Positions 24,500-32,660 of a DNA stretch of 64,000 bases are shown here, piece after piece. The notes below the pieces were generated by a model, which had not been told where the DNA came from, did no database searches, and saw nothing but the letters and a program-made list of their open reading frames with translations. Made by a program: the position numbers and the translations under genes. The stretch comes from an uncultured Acetatifactor sp. (GTDB lineage: Bacteria; Bacillota; Clostridia; Lachnospirales; Lachnospiraceae). The stretch lies in NCBI GenBank assembly GCA_910584865.1, contig CAJUCE010000004.1, forward strand, positions 90,123-154,122, given 5' to 3'. Positions within the stretch are counted from its first letter, which is position 1, and every line of letters starts with the position of its first letter.

Positions 24500-26893
24500 T
24501 CAGTGGCTGCCCGCTTCCAAAAGCCCGTTCTCAAATAAAGTCCTGAGTTCAAACCTCCGTTCCCTTTCCTCAAAGCGGATCATCACCCAGTTTTTCTCCA
24601 TCTCTGTAATCACGCCCTTCCCAAACTTCTTATGTACTACAATCAACCCTTCTCCCAGGGCTTCACAGAACTGCGCAAAAGTGCCTGCGGAGAAGGGCTT
24701 CCTCTCCTTCCCTTCCAAAATCCCTCCGTACATGGCTGTTACGCCAGCAGCGGGATTACCCGCTTTCTCCTGTGCCCGCCCGTAAAGAGATACCGGATTC
24801 TGTCGGCACGAAGCCGGAATATCCGCTTTGTCCTGCACCTGCGCGGAAAGAGTCTGCGCCATGCCCTCCATAAGTTCTCTTCCGAACACAGATTTCTGGT
24901 TCACCGTGAACAAGAACAGGCGCTCCTTCGCCCGGGTCACTCCCACATAGAACAGGCGCCTCTCTTCTTCATACGCCTCCAGGTCTCTGTCCTCCCTGGA
25001 TTTCACGCTTCCGTATGCCGCGCTCCCATCCTGCCGTACAGGGACAGCCATATGCCCGTCTACGTCTGCCGGTCTCATACCTGCCAGACTTTTATCTGCA
25101 TACCTGGCGCTTATCGCCCCCTTTCCCGCCATGCCCGGCTTTGAACCATTGCGGCTGCCCCCCGCTCCCCGGCCGGAACCCTCCCCAGGTTCCGGCATCC
25201 GTTCCGGAAAAATACCGTCGATCACGTCCATCAGGTACACCGTATGGTATTCCAGTCCCTTACTGGCATGAATGGTTGACAGGATAAATTTACACTCCGG
25301 ATCGTTTTCTTTTCCTTTGATGATCTCCTGCAGCTCCGCCAGGCGCTCCACCAGGCGCCGGGGCGAATCCTCGTTCCTCGCCAGGGCCCGCAGGACAAAC
25401 AGCCTGCCGTCCCCCAGACCGGACCGTTCCAGATAGTCCCCGTAGCCCAATTCACGGACAATCCGGTTTACCGCCCGCTCCGCCGTGTCTTTCAGCAGCC
25501 CCTTCAGGCCGGACCGAACCGCCATGCAGCTCTCCCTGGTCTTTGACTGCAGTTCCCCGTGAAAAATCGCCGCCTGCAGAACATCCATATCCTTCTGCCT
25601 GCTGATCTCGCAGATCCGAACCGCATTCTCCTTGCTGATATAGGTTGAAAGCTTATAATAAACCTGCAGAAACAAATCCGTGTCCCTGGGATTTTCCGCG
25701 AAAAGAATGATGTTCTGTATATCCAGAACCACCCGGTGGGTAAAAAAAGCCAGTTCCGCACTACGGATACGATAGGGAATGCTCTGTCGCTCCAGCAAGT
25801 CTACCAGGGGCAGCGCGCTCTCGTTGTCCCGGTAAAGCACTGCCGTCTGGATCCTGCACCCTTCCGCCACCTTCAGCAGGTAACGGTACTGGACACTGCG
25901 GCCTTTCACGTCCAACTCCCGGATCTCCGCGCCCTCCGGACGGGCCGCCCGCATGTGCTTCTCCCGGCGCAGGGTATTTTTCCGGATAAAGCGGTCCGCC
26001 GCCTCCACGATTCTGGCATTGGAGCGGTAATTTTCCTCCATCAGCAGCACCCTGGCTCCGGGATGGTTCTCCTCAAAGGACAGCAGGGCCTCCGGGTAAG
26101 CCGCCCGGAAGCCGTAGATGCTCTGGTCCTCATCCCCCACCATAAACAGCTGATCCCGCTCCCCGGCCAGGATCCTGATAATCTCATGCTGAATCTTCGA
26201 TGTATCCTGGGCTTCGTCCACGCAGATGTAGGGATAGCGGTTGCGGAAATACTGCAACGTCTCCGGGCTCTTCCGCAAAATAGCATAAGCATATGTCATC
26301 TGATCGTCATAGTCCATCAGCCCCCTGCCCCGCAGCTCCCCGCAATAGGCGCCGTAGATCTCGGAAATCCGGAACTCACAGCCCTCCTCCAGCTGCCGGA
26401 TTTCTTCCCCGGTGAGCATCCGGTTCTTAATATAGGTGATCATGGTGCGGATATTTTTGATATCGCTTCCCGCCGCATAGCCGCCCTCTGCCTTCTGATA
26501 AATGGCAGACAGAATGGAAGCCAGAATCTTCTCGTCCGTCACCAGGGAAAAGGCATTTTTGCCGATAAGCCGCCCATAGTACTGGATAATTCTGGCACAG
26601 ACGCCGTTAATGGTGCGGAATTCCAGGCGGGCACCCATTTCCTCCCCAAAATAAGAGCGAAAACGGGCCGCCATGTCCCCGGTGGCGGCCACTGTGTATG
26701 TCAGTGTCAGAATCTGCTCCGGCGCAATCCCGGCACAGTAAATCATATAGCCCAGTCTTGTAATCAGAACCGTAGTCTTCCCGCTTCCGGGTACCGCAAG
26801 CAGCAGCACCGGCCCCTCCACGCTGCGGACGGCCTCTGCCTGCTGCTCGTTTAACCGAATCTGAAACCTGGTGCAAAATTCCCCATATGTCAT
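24500..26893 (-). CDS. UvrD/Rep-family ATP-dependent DNA helicase
   Basis: 797 residues, ATG at 26893 with a weak CAGGA ribosome site. Superfamily 1A motifs: AVPGSGKTTV (about 33-42), LTYTVAATGDMAARF, VDEAQDTS, GDEDQSIYGFRAA, ENYRSN, TIHASKGLEYHTVYL, and FYVGVTRAKERL. The C-terminal region from about 570 has a Gly/Ser/Arg-rich insert (EPGEGSGRGAGGSRNGSKPGM) and ends in a small KKFGKGVITEME...RFEERERRFELRTL domain, the Tudor-like tail also found in PcrA proteins. It is divergent enough from the helicase at 7914 to be a separate paralogue. A promoter with a perfect TATAAT lies at 26970-26998. Confidence 0.92.
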   Translation of the reverse strand: MTYGEFCTRFQIRLNEQQAEAVRSVEGPVLLLAVPGSGKTTVLITRLGYMIYCAGIAPEQILTLTYTVAATGDMAARFRSYFGEEMGARLEFRTINGVCARIIQYYGRLIGKNAFSLVTDEKILASILSAIYQKAEGGYAAGSDIKNIRTMITYIKNRMLTGEEIRQLEEGCEFRISEIYGAYCGELRGRGLMDYDDQMTYAYAILRKSPETLQYFRNRYPYICVDEAQDTSKIQHEIIRILAGERDQLFMVGDEDQSIYGFRAAYPEALLSFEENHPGARVLLMEENYRSNARIVEAADRFIRKNTLRREKHMRAARPEGAEIRELDVKGRSVQYRYLLKVAEGCRIQTAVLYRDNESALPLVDLLERQSIPYRIRSAELAFFTHRVVLDIQNIILFAENPRDTDLFLQVYYKLSTYISKENAVRICEISRQKDMDVLQAAIFHGELQSKTRESCMAVRSGLKGLLKDTAERAVNRIVRELGYGDYLERSGLGDGRLFVLRALARNEDSPRRLVERLAELQEIIKGKENDPECKFILSTIHASKGLEYHTVYLMDVIDGIFPERMPEPGEGSGRGAGGSRNGSKPGMAGKGAISARYADKSLAGMRPADVDGHMAVPVRQDGSAAYGSVKSREDRDLEAYEEERRLFYVGVTRAKERLFLFTVNQKSVFGRELMEGMAQTLSAQVQDKADIPASCRQNPVSLYGRAQEKAGNPAAGVTAMYGGILEGKERKPFSAGTFAQFCEALGEGLIVVHKKFGKGVITEMEKNWVMIRFEERERRFELRTLFENGLLEAGSH

Positions 26894-26969
26894 TTGTACT
26901 ATTCCTGTTTTCCGCTTTTTTCACCGGAATGCGCCCGGCTGTCTGTGCGCCCCTCTCCCGGCTGCTAAC

Positions 26970-26998
26970 ATTATAACATCCTTCCCCTTTGCCCGCAA
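26970..26998 (-). promoter_or_regulatory. Promoter of the second helicase gene
   Basis: Minus strand: TTGCGG (26993-26998), 17-bp spacer, then TGTTATAAT, an extended -10 (TATAAT at 26970-26975), about 77 nt upstream of the start codon. Confidence 0.6.
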
Positions 26999-27041
26999 GC
27001 AGACCTGCAAATCCGCCCGGGACAACGAGATAAATAAGAGG

Positions 27042-27070
27042 TTGTCGAGGCAGTAAAATTATGGTAAACT
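27042..27070 (+). promoter_or_regulatory. Promoter of the radical SAM island
   Basis: TTGTCG (27042-27047), 17-bp spacer, TAAACT (27065-27070) within TGGTAAACT, an extended -10. A TATAAT also lies at 27092-27097 but without a suitably spaced -35. The start codon is at 27120. I found no precursor-sized reading frame with a ribosome site between 26894 and 27120. Confidence 0.45.
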
Positions 27071-27119
27071 AAACTTGGCAATGATTACAAGTATAATGCA
27101 CATTCAGGAAGGATTTCAT

Positions 27120-27290
27120 ATGAAGCGTTTTGTTTTTGATAATCTTATTTATAGATCTAATGATCATTCATTTCTGCTTATGAACTTAATCAGTTTCCGC
27201 CGTGAGATTATTACAAAATACATGCTGGATAGATTGGTCTTGATAAAAAGTAAACTTAATTCAGGAAAAGCGCTTTCCGGTGAAGAATAA
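27120..27290 (+). CDS. N-terminal piece of a split radical SAM protein (ends at an in-frame TAA)
   Basis: 56 residues from an ATG preceded by CAGGAAGGA. It ends at TAA 27288-27290. The same reading frame continues with no other stop into the radical SAM gene that follows. In the paralogue at 28477 the corresponding region is uninterrupted (SGEE-stop-NILDFFHEKKQILP here against AGEEEERLYGLLEKRQYLLP there). If the stop is read through, the radical SAM cysteines fall at 106/110/113, nearly the 108/112/115 of the paralogue. The simplest reading is a nonsense mutation that detached an N-terminal substrate-recognition-type domain. A stand-alone small protein or peptide is the less likely alternative. 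Confidence 0.6.
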   Translation: MKRFVFDNLIYRSNDHSFLLMNLISFRREIITKYMLDRLVLIKSKLNSGKALSGEE

Positions 27291-27341
27291 AATATCTTAG
27301 ATTTTTTTCATGAGAAAAAACAGATATTACCGCCAGAAATT

Positions 27342-28466
27342 GTGGAAGAAGTTGATAGGCAATCCGAGGAAAAGGCGGCACTTCATCTGTCAAAATTTCC
27401 GGTCAAATCTATCACATTTAATTTGACCCATGCCTGCAACTTTAATTGTGATTATTGCTATCAGAAAAAATACAAAAATAAGCCGGAATATAGGCAGAAT
27501 ATGAACGTGCAGGATATTGTATCCATTATGGAGTACCTATGCCTGCCATATTTTGGTGATACCGATCTCGATGAAATTGTGGTAAGCGGCGGAGAGCCGC
27601 TTCTTCCGGCTAATATTGATACAATCAATTATATCTGCAAACATGCGGTGGCCAAAAAGAAGATATTATATACAAACGGCATTAATATTCTGGCATATAA
27701 AGATCAGATTTCTTTTGATGCTTTTGATGAAGTCCAGGTATCCTTGGATGGTTCGGATGCTGTGATCAAAAAGATTAACCATTATGCCGATTCCTTCGAC
27801 AAAATTATCGGGGGGATCAAATACTTGCAACAAATGAATAAGTCCATCAGGATAGCAACCATATGGACAAAAGAACTGCGCAGTCACTTAAAGGAATACA
27901 TAGAACTATTGGTAAAAAGCAACATACTGGATCAGCCGGATACCACGTTAAGATTTGTCTTGGCAAAAGATTATCATACAAGCGGCGGCATAGACGAGCA
28001 TTTTTATGATTGGGATGAGATAGTGGCGGACTTGGAAACGTATAACCCCCTTTTAGGCACAATCAACAATTATTTGGAACTTCCAGTAGAACTCAGGGAA
28101 CTTGAGGGGTATCTCCATAGACCTGTAAATAAAAGACAGAGCATCAAATATAAAAGATGTGATATAACAAAAACAATTCCTATGATTTGTGAACCAAATG
28201 GGGACATATACTGGTGCCTGTGCCTGGATGGCGAAAGCGGCAAGATAGGGAACTATAAAGAAAAATTTTTTGACAAGGATAAAGTAGAAATTTTAGGCAA
28301 CAGAACGATATTCAAGATAGAACAGTGCAGACAGTGTAAGCTTCGTTATTTATGCGGAGGCGGATGCATACTCCCGTTGACGAGCGGCGACGTTGAAATA
28401 TATCAGCCGGCATGCGGATCATTTAAAAATCCTTTTATCTGGGAGAACTTAGAGAAACTTATATGA
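27342..28466 (+). CDS. Radical SAM/SPASM peptide-modifying enzyme (N-terminal domain split off by an in-frame stop)
   Basis: 374 residues if begun at the GTG 27342, which lacks a convincing ribosome site; the natural gene probably began at 27120. Radical SAM cluster motif CNFNCDYCYQ (Cys32, 36, 39 from the GTG), then VVSGGEPLLP and QVSLDG, the SAM-binding landmarks. The C-terminal SPASM part has C..CRQCKLRYLCGGGCILP and a final CGSF cysteine, typical of enzymes that modify ribosomal peptides (thioether, epimerisation or cyclophane types). It leads an AT-rich, probably transferred operon with a second SPASM enzyme 10 bp downstream, an M55 D-aminopeptidase and a HEXXH lipoprotein. Whether the truncated product is active is uncertain. 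Confidence 0.8.
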   Translation: MEEVDRQSEEKAALHLSKFPVKSITFNLTHACNFNCDYCYQKKYKNKPEYRQNMNVQDIVSIMEYLCLPYFGDTDLDEIVVSGGEPLLPANIDTINYICKHAVAKKKILYTNGINILAYKDQISFDAFDEVQVSLDGSDAVIKKINHYADSFDKIIGGIKYLQQMNKSIRIATIWTKELRSHLKEYIELLVKSNILDQPDTTLRFVLAKDYHTSGGIDEHFYDWDEIVADLETYNPLLGTINNYLELPVELRELEGYLHRPVNKRQSIKYKRCDITKTIPMICEPNGDIYWCLCLDGESGKIGNYKEKFFDKDKVEILGNRTIFKIEQCRQCKLRYLCGGGCILPLTSGDVEIYQPACGSFKNPFIWENLEKLI

Positions 28467-28476
28467 GGAAGGCATA

Positions 28477-29772
28477 ATGATCATGAAATTAATTCATAAT
28501 CTGGTCATCATTGATTTAAAAAATGAGGAAGAGGATATTTTGCTTGCAAATGGCATCAATGGCTTTGTGGACATAGTTCACCGTAAGGAACGTGCAATCA
28601 TCGAAAAATGGATACAGGAAGATAATATAATTCCTGCCGGAGAGGAAGAAGAGAGGCTGTATGGACTTTTAGAAAAACGGCAGTACCTGCTCCCACGGGA
28701 AGAAGAAGAAAAAATCAAAAAACAGATTATTGAAAAACTTAAAAAGCGTAACCAACAGAAAACGCCGGATATGGCATGGTTTGTCCTTACCTATCGTTGC
28801 AATTTTCACTGCCCTTATTGTTATGAGAATACAGTCAAAAGTGAAAAAACGATGACTGTTGAAATGATAGATAAGGTATTTGAAATCAATCCGGATTTAA
28901 AGCGGATTGGTTTTTTTGGAGGAGAACCGTTCCTGCCGGAAAACAGAGGGTTGGTAGAATATATTCTCCGAAAAGCGCCCAACGCCAATTTTTATGCCAT
29001 CACAAATGGATTTTATTTGGAAAACTACATGGATTTATTACAGTCAGTTCGTTTTACGAATATACAGATTACGCTTGACGGCACAGAAAACAACCATAAC
29101 AAAACACGTTTTGAGATAAAAGGGCAACCAACTTATGATAAAATCTTATCAGGGATTCAAAAATGCCTGTCAGCCGATATCCCTGTTACCATACGAATGA
29201 ACCTGTCTTCGGAGAATTTTGAGGATCTTTTAAGAGAGAAGTCCATTATCGAATCCACAGATTGGGGAAGAAAGGCAAAGTTTGAAATACAGCCATTGTT
29301 TCAATGTGGAAAAAATGAGGGAAACAGGCTGTATGAGAAGTTAATAGAACAGGATACGAAAGGTATGCCAGGGGCAAATCAAATTTTGACAAAAATGATG
29401 CCTTTGACTAATTTCTTATATAGCGGAACCAGGCTGCGCCCCATTATCAGGGCATGTGATCCGGAAGGAACGACTAGGTTTTATGATGCTTATGGCGACA
29501 TTTATAATTGTATTCTGGCAGTCGGACAGCGTTCAAAGGCAGTCGGCACCTATTACCCAAAGCTTGACTTAAAAGAGAAAAGCTTTTTAACCAGAGATAT
29601 TACAACGATTAAAGAATGTATAACCTGTAAAAACGCATTGTTCTGCGGAGGAGGGTGTCCGAACGGTATACCGGATAATTGGGATATTTATTCACCAAAC
29701 TGTTATAATTTCATTAACGAAGCAGAAAATATGATACCAGCCATATTCAACCTGAAACAGAAGGCTAAATAA
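28477..29772 (+). CDS. Radical SAM/SPASM peptide-modifying enzyme, intact paralogue
   Basis: 431 residues, ATG after GAGGAAGG, 10 bp after the first enzyme. An N-terminal domain of about 95 residues (possible peptide-recognition domain) precedes the CNFHCPYCYE cluster (Cys108, 112, 115). GFFGGEPFLP and QITLDGTENNHN follow. The SPASM region carries CDPEG, NCILAVG, CITCKNALFCGGGCPNG and a last Cys in PNCYNF. It has the same layout as the preceding enzyme but is clearly diverged, so the two may act in sequence or as a heteromeric pair. No precursor peptide gene is visible in the operon. The product chemistry cannot be told from sequence alone. Confidence 0.88.
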   Translation: MIMKLIHNLVIIDLKNEEEDILLANGINGFVDIVHRKERAIIEKWIQEDNIIPAGEEEERLYGLLEKRQYLLPREEEEKIKKQIIEKLKKRNQQKTPDMAWFVLTYRCNFHCPYCYENTVKSEKTMTVEMIDKVFEINPDLKRIGFFGGEPFLPENRGLVEYILRKAPNANFYAITNGFYLENYMDLLQSVRFTNIQITLDGTENNHNKTRFEIKGQPTYDKILSGIQKCLSADIPVTIRMNLSSENFEDLLREKSIIESTDWGRKAKFEIQPLFQCGKNEGNRLYEKLIEQDTKGMPGANQILTKMMPLTNFLYSGTRLRPIIRACDPEGTTRFYDAYGDIYNCILAVGQRSKAVGTYYPKLDLKEKSFLTRDITTIKECITCKNALFCGGGCPNGIPDNWDIYSPNCYNFINEAENMIPAIFNLKQKAK

Positions 29773-29773
29773 A

Positions 29774-30679
29774 ATGCATAATAATATTTTGATCCTTGCG
29801 GACATGGAAGGCTGCTCCGGAATCACAGATATGAGGAATTACGAAATCTGCCGGAAAAAAATGATAGAAGAGACAGAGAGAGTCATTCAATTAACGGAAG
29901 AATGTGGAGATGCGTGCATAACGATAGCAGACTGCCATAATGACGGAAAAAATGTTGTAGAATACTTCTCTGCAAAAGGCTATGTATGCTATGAGCATAT
30001 CTGGTCAATACAAAGGTTGGAAAAGTATGATTGTGCCATGCTGATTGGGTTTCATCCAAAGAATGGGAATGCCGGGTTCTGCCCGCATACCATCAGGCCG
30101 GATGTCGAGGAACTCTTTTTGGGTGAAAAAAGTATCGGAGAAGTAGAACTGGTCATAAATTGGCTTGCAGGACATGGCGTACCCGTCGTCTTTGTCAGCG
30201 GTGATAATGCGGTTAAGAAAGAATTGGATGGCTATGATTGTGAATTCTATGCATCAAATGAAGCCGGAAAAGAGGCGTTTGCCAGACAGGCACTATTAGA
30301 GAAAACGAGACCGCATATCAAGAAGGCACTAGAATTACCCAGAGAAAGGAAAACTCATTACGATATTTCTCAAATCAAAATAAAATTGATAGGTGAAAGC
30401 TATTATAAATGGTTACCCCATGAACTATTTTCTACAGATAATGGAATGGTGGTTTTCCGGGACACAAAAAGCTTTATATCTTCGATTCTTTATTTTTGCC
30501 GGTTTCTGAATATCGCGGAGGAGTACCAAAGGCTACGAATGCGATGCTTAGTGCAGAATATCAAAAAATGCAGTGTCTGTATAGAAAATGACCGCAGAGG
30601 AAAGGAATTATTAAACCAAAAAGATTGGAGAGCGTTATCAGATAAAGAGATAAGCTATTTATACAGTTTATTACAATAA
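29774..30679 (+). CDS. M55-family D-aminopeptidase (DppA-like)
   Basis: 301 residues, 1 bp after the second radical SAM gene, AGAAGG upstream. The M55 zinc ligands all appear conserved: Asp10 and Glu12 in ADMEGCSG, His55 in ADCHNDGKN, His94 in GFHP and Glu123 in IGEVEL; PVVFVSGDN also matches the family. DppA of Bacillus subtilis is a self-compartmentalising peptidase that releases N-terminal D-alanine-type residues. Here it is embedded in a radical SAM operon instead of a dipeptide-permease operon. A role in processing or disarming D-residue-containing peptides made by the neighbouring enzymes is an attractive inference, not shown by the sequence. Confidence 0.85.
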   Translation: MHNNILILADMEGCSGITDMRNYEICRKKMIEETERVIQLTEECGDACITIADCHNDGKNVVEYFSAKGYVCYEHIWSIQRLEKYDCAMLIGFHPKNGNAGFCPHTIRPDVEELFLGEKSIGEVELVINWLAGHGVPVVFVSGDNAVKKELDGYDCEFYASNEAGKEAFARQALLEKTRPHIKKALELPRERKTHYDISQIKIKLIGESYYKWLPHELFSTDNGMVVFRDTKSFISSILYFCRFLNIAEEYQRLRMRCLVQNIKKCSVCIENDRRGKELLNQKDWRALSDKEISYLYSLLQ

Positions 30680-30699
30680 AAATGAAAAGGGGAAGGTCT

Positions 30700-32451
30700 A
30701 TGAATAAAAGAAAGTTTTTATTAGCCGTCGCCATATCGGCAATGTTGGCCGCATGCGGCGCTGATAACGGACAGGAAGACTCCACACTGCGTCCAGGTAT
30801 AGAGAGCGCTGAAAAAGAACCGGAAGAATCTCATTTGGAGGCAGAATTGCCAGAAGATGAGACAGCAACGGCAAAAGATGGGGCCGATTCGGAACCGGAA
30901 CTGCCGGAGAACGAAACGGAAATAGAAGAATCTAATTTAGAATCAACTGCAGGCAGCGAAGATGCCGCATTAACGGAACGCATTTATGAAGCGGATATCA
31001 TTTACTACGATGAAGCCTCTGACGGACTGCATCTTCGGAAAGATGTGGAAAAGACGCAGACAGACTATGCCGTCTACTATTTTGAACTCCCCATCGAAGC
31101 ACAGGAGCGGGATGCCTGCATTACGGCTACGGACAGGATGCTTTCCTGCATTGACGGGGAACTGCCGGACATTGAGATCGCAGTATTGCAGCAGGAATCC
31201 TATGACGGCATTTCCATTTCCGGCAACCGGCTGTATCTTCCGCCGCAGTCCTGGGACTCTGCGGATTATCTTGCCAAAGTTCTGCTTGCGGGCTGCGGCG
31301 GGTGGGGAAACTACGGGATGGCATACGGCTATGCGGACTATTTGTGCAAGACTGCAGAAGCGGAAAATGGTAAGGCTCACCCCGGCAGGCAGGAGACGGA
31401 CTGCTTTGAGGCCCTAAGCACACCGGAATTCTATGACATGAATCTGCTGTGTTTCGACGAAAAATTCGTATCCCCCCAGGACGTGGAAGCGGCAAAGAAT
31501 AATGCCTGTCTGTTTGTGAATGATTATCTGTCAGGCCATTCGGAAGATGAGCTTATGGAGCTGTTGAGAGCTTCCGGAACTACAGAGGGCATAGTCCGGG
31601 CAAATGAAGTTCTGGAGGAGTTTTATGCGGAAAACGGCGCGGAATGCAGCCTGACGGAGATGCGTTATCAGCCTGGTGGGGCAAAGGCAGAGTATGCGGC
31701 AGCCTGTGAATATGCATGTTTCTATATCTATAAGGACTGGCAGGACAGGTTGTGGGAGGCGGATCCGAAAGTGTCGGAGAACTTCCTGCATGAAGATTAC
31801 ACGGAGGTCAGGGAGTTTTTTGAGTGCAATACGCATCAAATGCAACAATACCAGGAGCTTTTTGGTTTTGATAACTATAACAATGCACTTTCCGTTTATT
31901 TGAAAAACATCAAGACTCCATCAGCCCGTTCTTATTATAGTGGTTCACATGAGCATGCGATATATTTGGAAAATGTGAGTTCACTGATGCATGAGTATAT
32001 TCATGCTGTAATGGTTGGGCGTTTCGATGATTGGGGAAACAATTGGAAGACGGAGGGTTTCGCTACCTATTTTAGTTATAAATATAATCTGTATATGAAT
32101 GATTACTTGAATACTGTCTGGAATAATGCTGTTAATTCGATAAAATATGTGCAGGAGTATATTGATACAATTAAAAGACCTATTGATATGAAAACGGATT
32201 TCCGTGAAATGGAAGACATTATGGTTCATGCATATGGGCAAACGAATCCGGACGATTCCTATCAGTCAGGCTCTTCCTTTATTGGCTATTTAGCAGACTT
32301 ATATGGAGAATCGGCTGTTATCACTTATGTATGTTCTGATAATGAATATAATGCAGAATGGGATAAGTCTTATGATGAATTGGTACGGGGATGGAGGAAG
32401 TATATCATAGATAATTATTCACAGTACAGTACAATTGAAACACACGGATGA
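30700..32451 (+). CDS. Surface lipoprotein with a gluzincin-type HEXXH metallopeptidase site
   Basis: 583 residues from the ATG at 30700, chosen over the ATG at 30682 because GGGGAAGG precedes it. The signal ends in the lipobox LAAC with Cys19. Residues 20-95 are an acidic Glu/Asp/Pro linker. The catalytic core contains HEYIH (His431, His435) and Glu452 in TEGFATYFSY, the HEXXH plus downstream Glu arrangement of M1-like gluzincins. It should act outside the cell, tethered to the membrane, possibly cutting the leader of an exported peptide (inference from operon). Base composition is uneven: roughly 31000-31860 is GC-rich like the host, while both ends are AT-rich. A hairpin follows the stop. 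Confidence 0.8.
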   Translation: MNKRKFLLAVAISAMLAACGADNGQEDSTLRPGIESAEKEPEESHLEAELPEDETATAKDGADSEPELPENETEIEESNLESTAGSEDAALTERIYEADIIYYDEASDGLHLRKDVEKTQTDYAVYYFELPIEAQERDACITATDRMLSCIDGELPDIEIAVLQQESYDGISISGNRLYLPPQSWDSADYLAKVLLAGCGGWGNYGMAYGYADYLCKTAEAENGKAHPGRQETDCFEALSTPEFYDMNLLCFDEKFVSPQDVEAAKNNACLFVNDYLSGHSEDELMELLRASGTTEGIVRANEVLEEFYAENGAECSLTEMRYQPGGAKAEYAAACEYACFYIYKDWQDRLWEADPKVSENFLHEDYTEVREFFECNTHQMQQYQELFGFDNYNNALSVYLKNIKTPSARSYYSGSHEHAIYLENVSSLMHEYIHAVMVGRFDDWGNNWKTEGFATYFSYKYNLYMNDYLNTVWNNAVNSIKYVQEYIDTIKRPIDMKTDFREMEDIMVHAYGQTNPDDSYQSGSSFIGYLADLYGESAVITYVCSDNEYNAEWDKSYDELVRGWRKYIIDNYSQYSTIETHG

Positions 32452-32462
32452 CAGTTATATAA

Positions 32463-32494
32463 GGGGACTTTCATCTCTCGGATGAAAGTCCCTT
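32463..32494 (+). terminator. Hairpin ending the radical SAM island
   Basis: GGGACTTTCATC (32464-32475) pairs perfectly with GATGAAAGTCCC (32481-32492), loop TCTCG. The downstream T tract is poor (TTACAGTTT), so termination may be partial. The arms are preceded by AA and followed by TT, extending the stem. Confidence 0.55.
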
Positions 32495-32660
32495 ACAGTT
32501 TACCAAGGCACCAAACTGCAGGTGCTGTTGACAGAGCTGCGTCACTAGGGCTGCAAGCATAATAAGAGCCTCCTCCCTCATTCGGGCAATCATCTGTAAG
32601 ATGATTTATCTCCCGCAAATTGTGACGCACATCTGACGGAAAGCAATTTTCAAACACGCT

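Noticed and set aside
27120..27290. The 56-residue frame as a precursor peptide for the radical SAM enzymes.
   Set aside because: It aligns with the N-terminal domain of the intact paralogue and is continuous in frame with the enzyme, so a split gene explains it better. A precursor role is not fully excluded.
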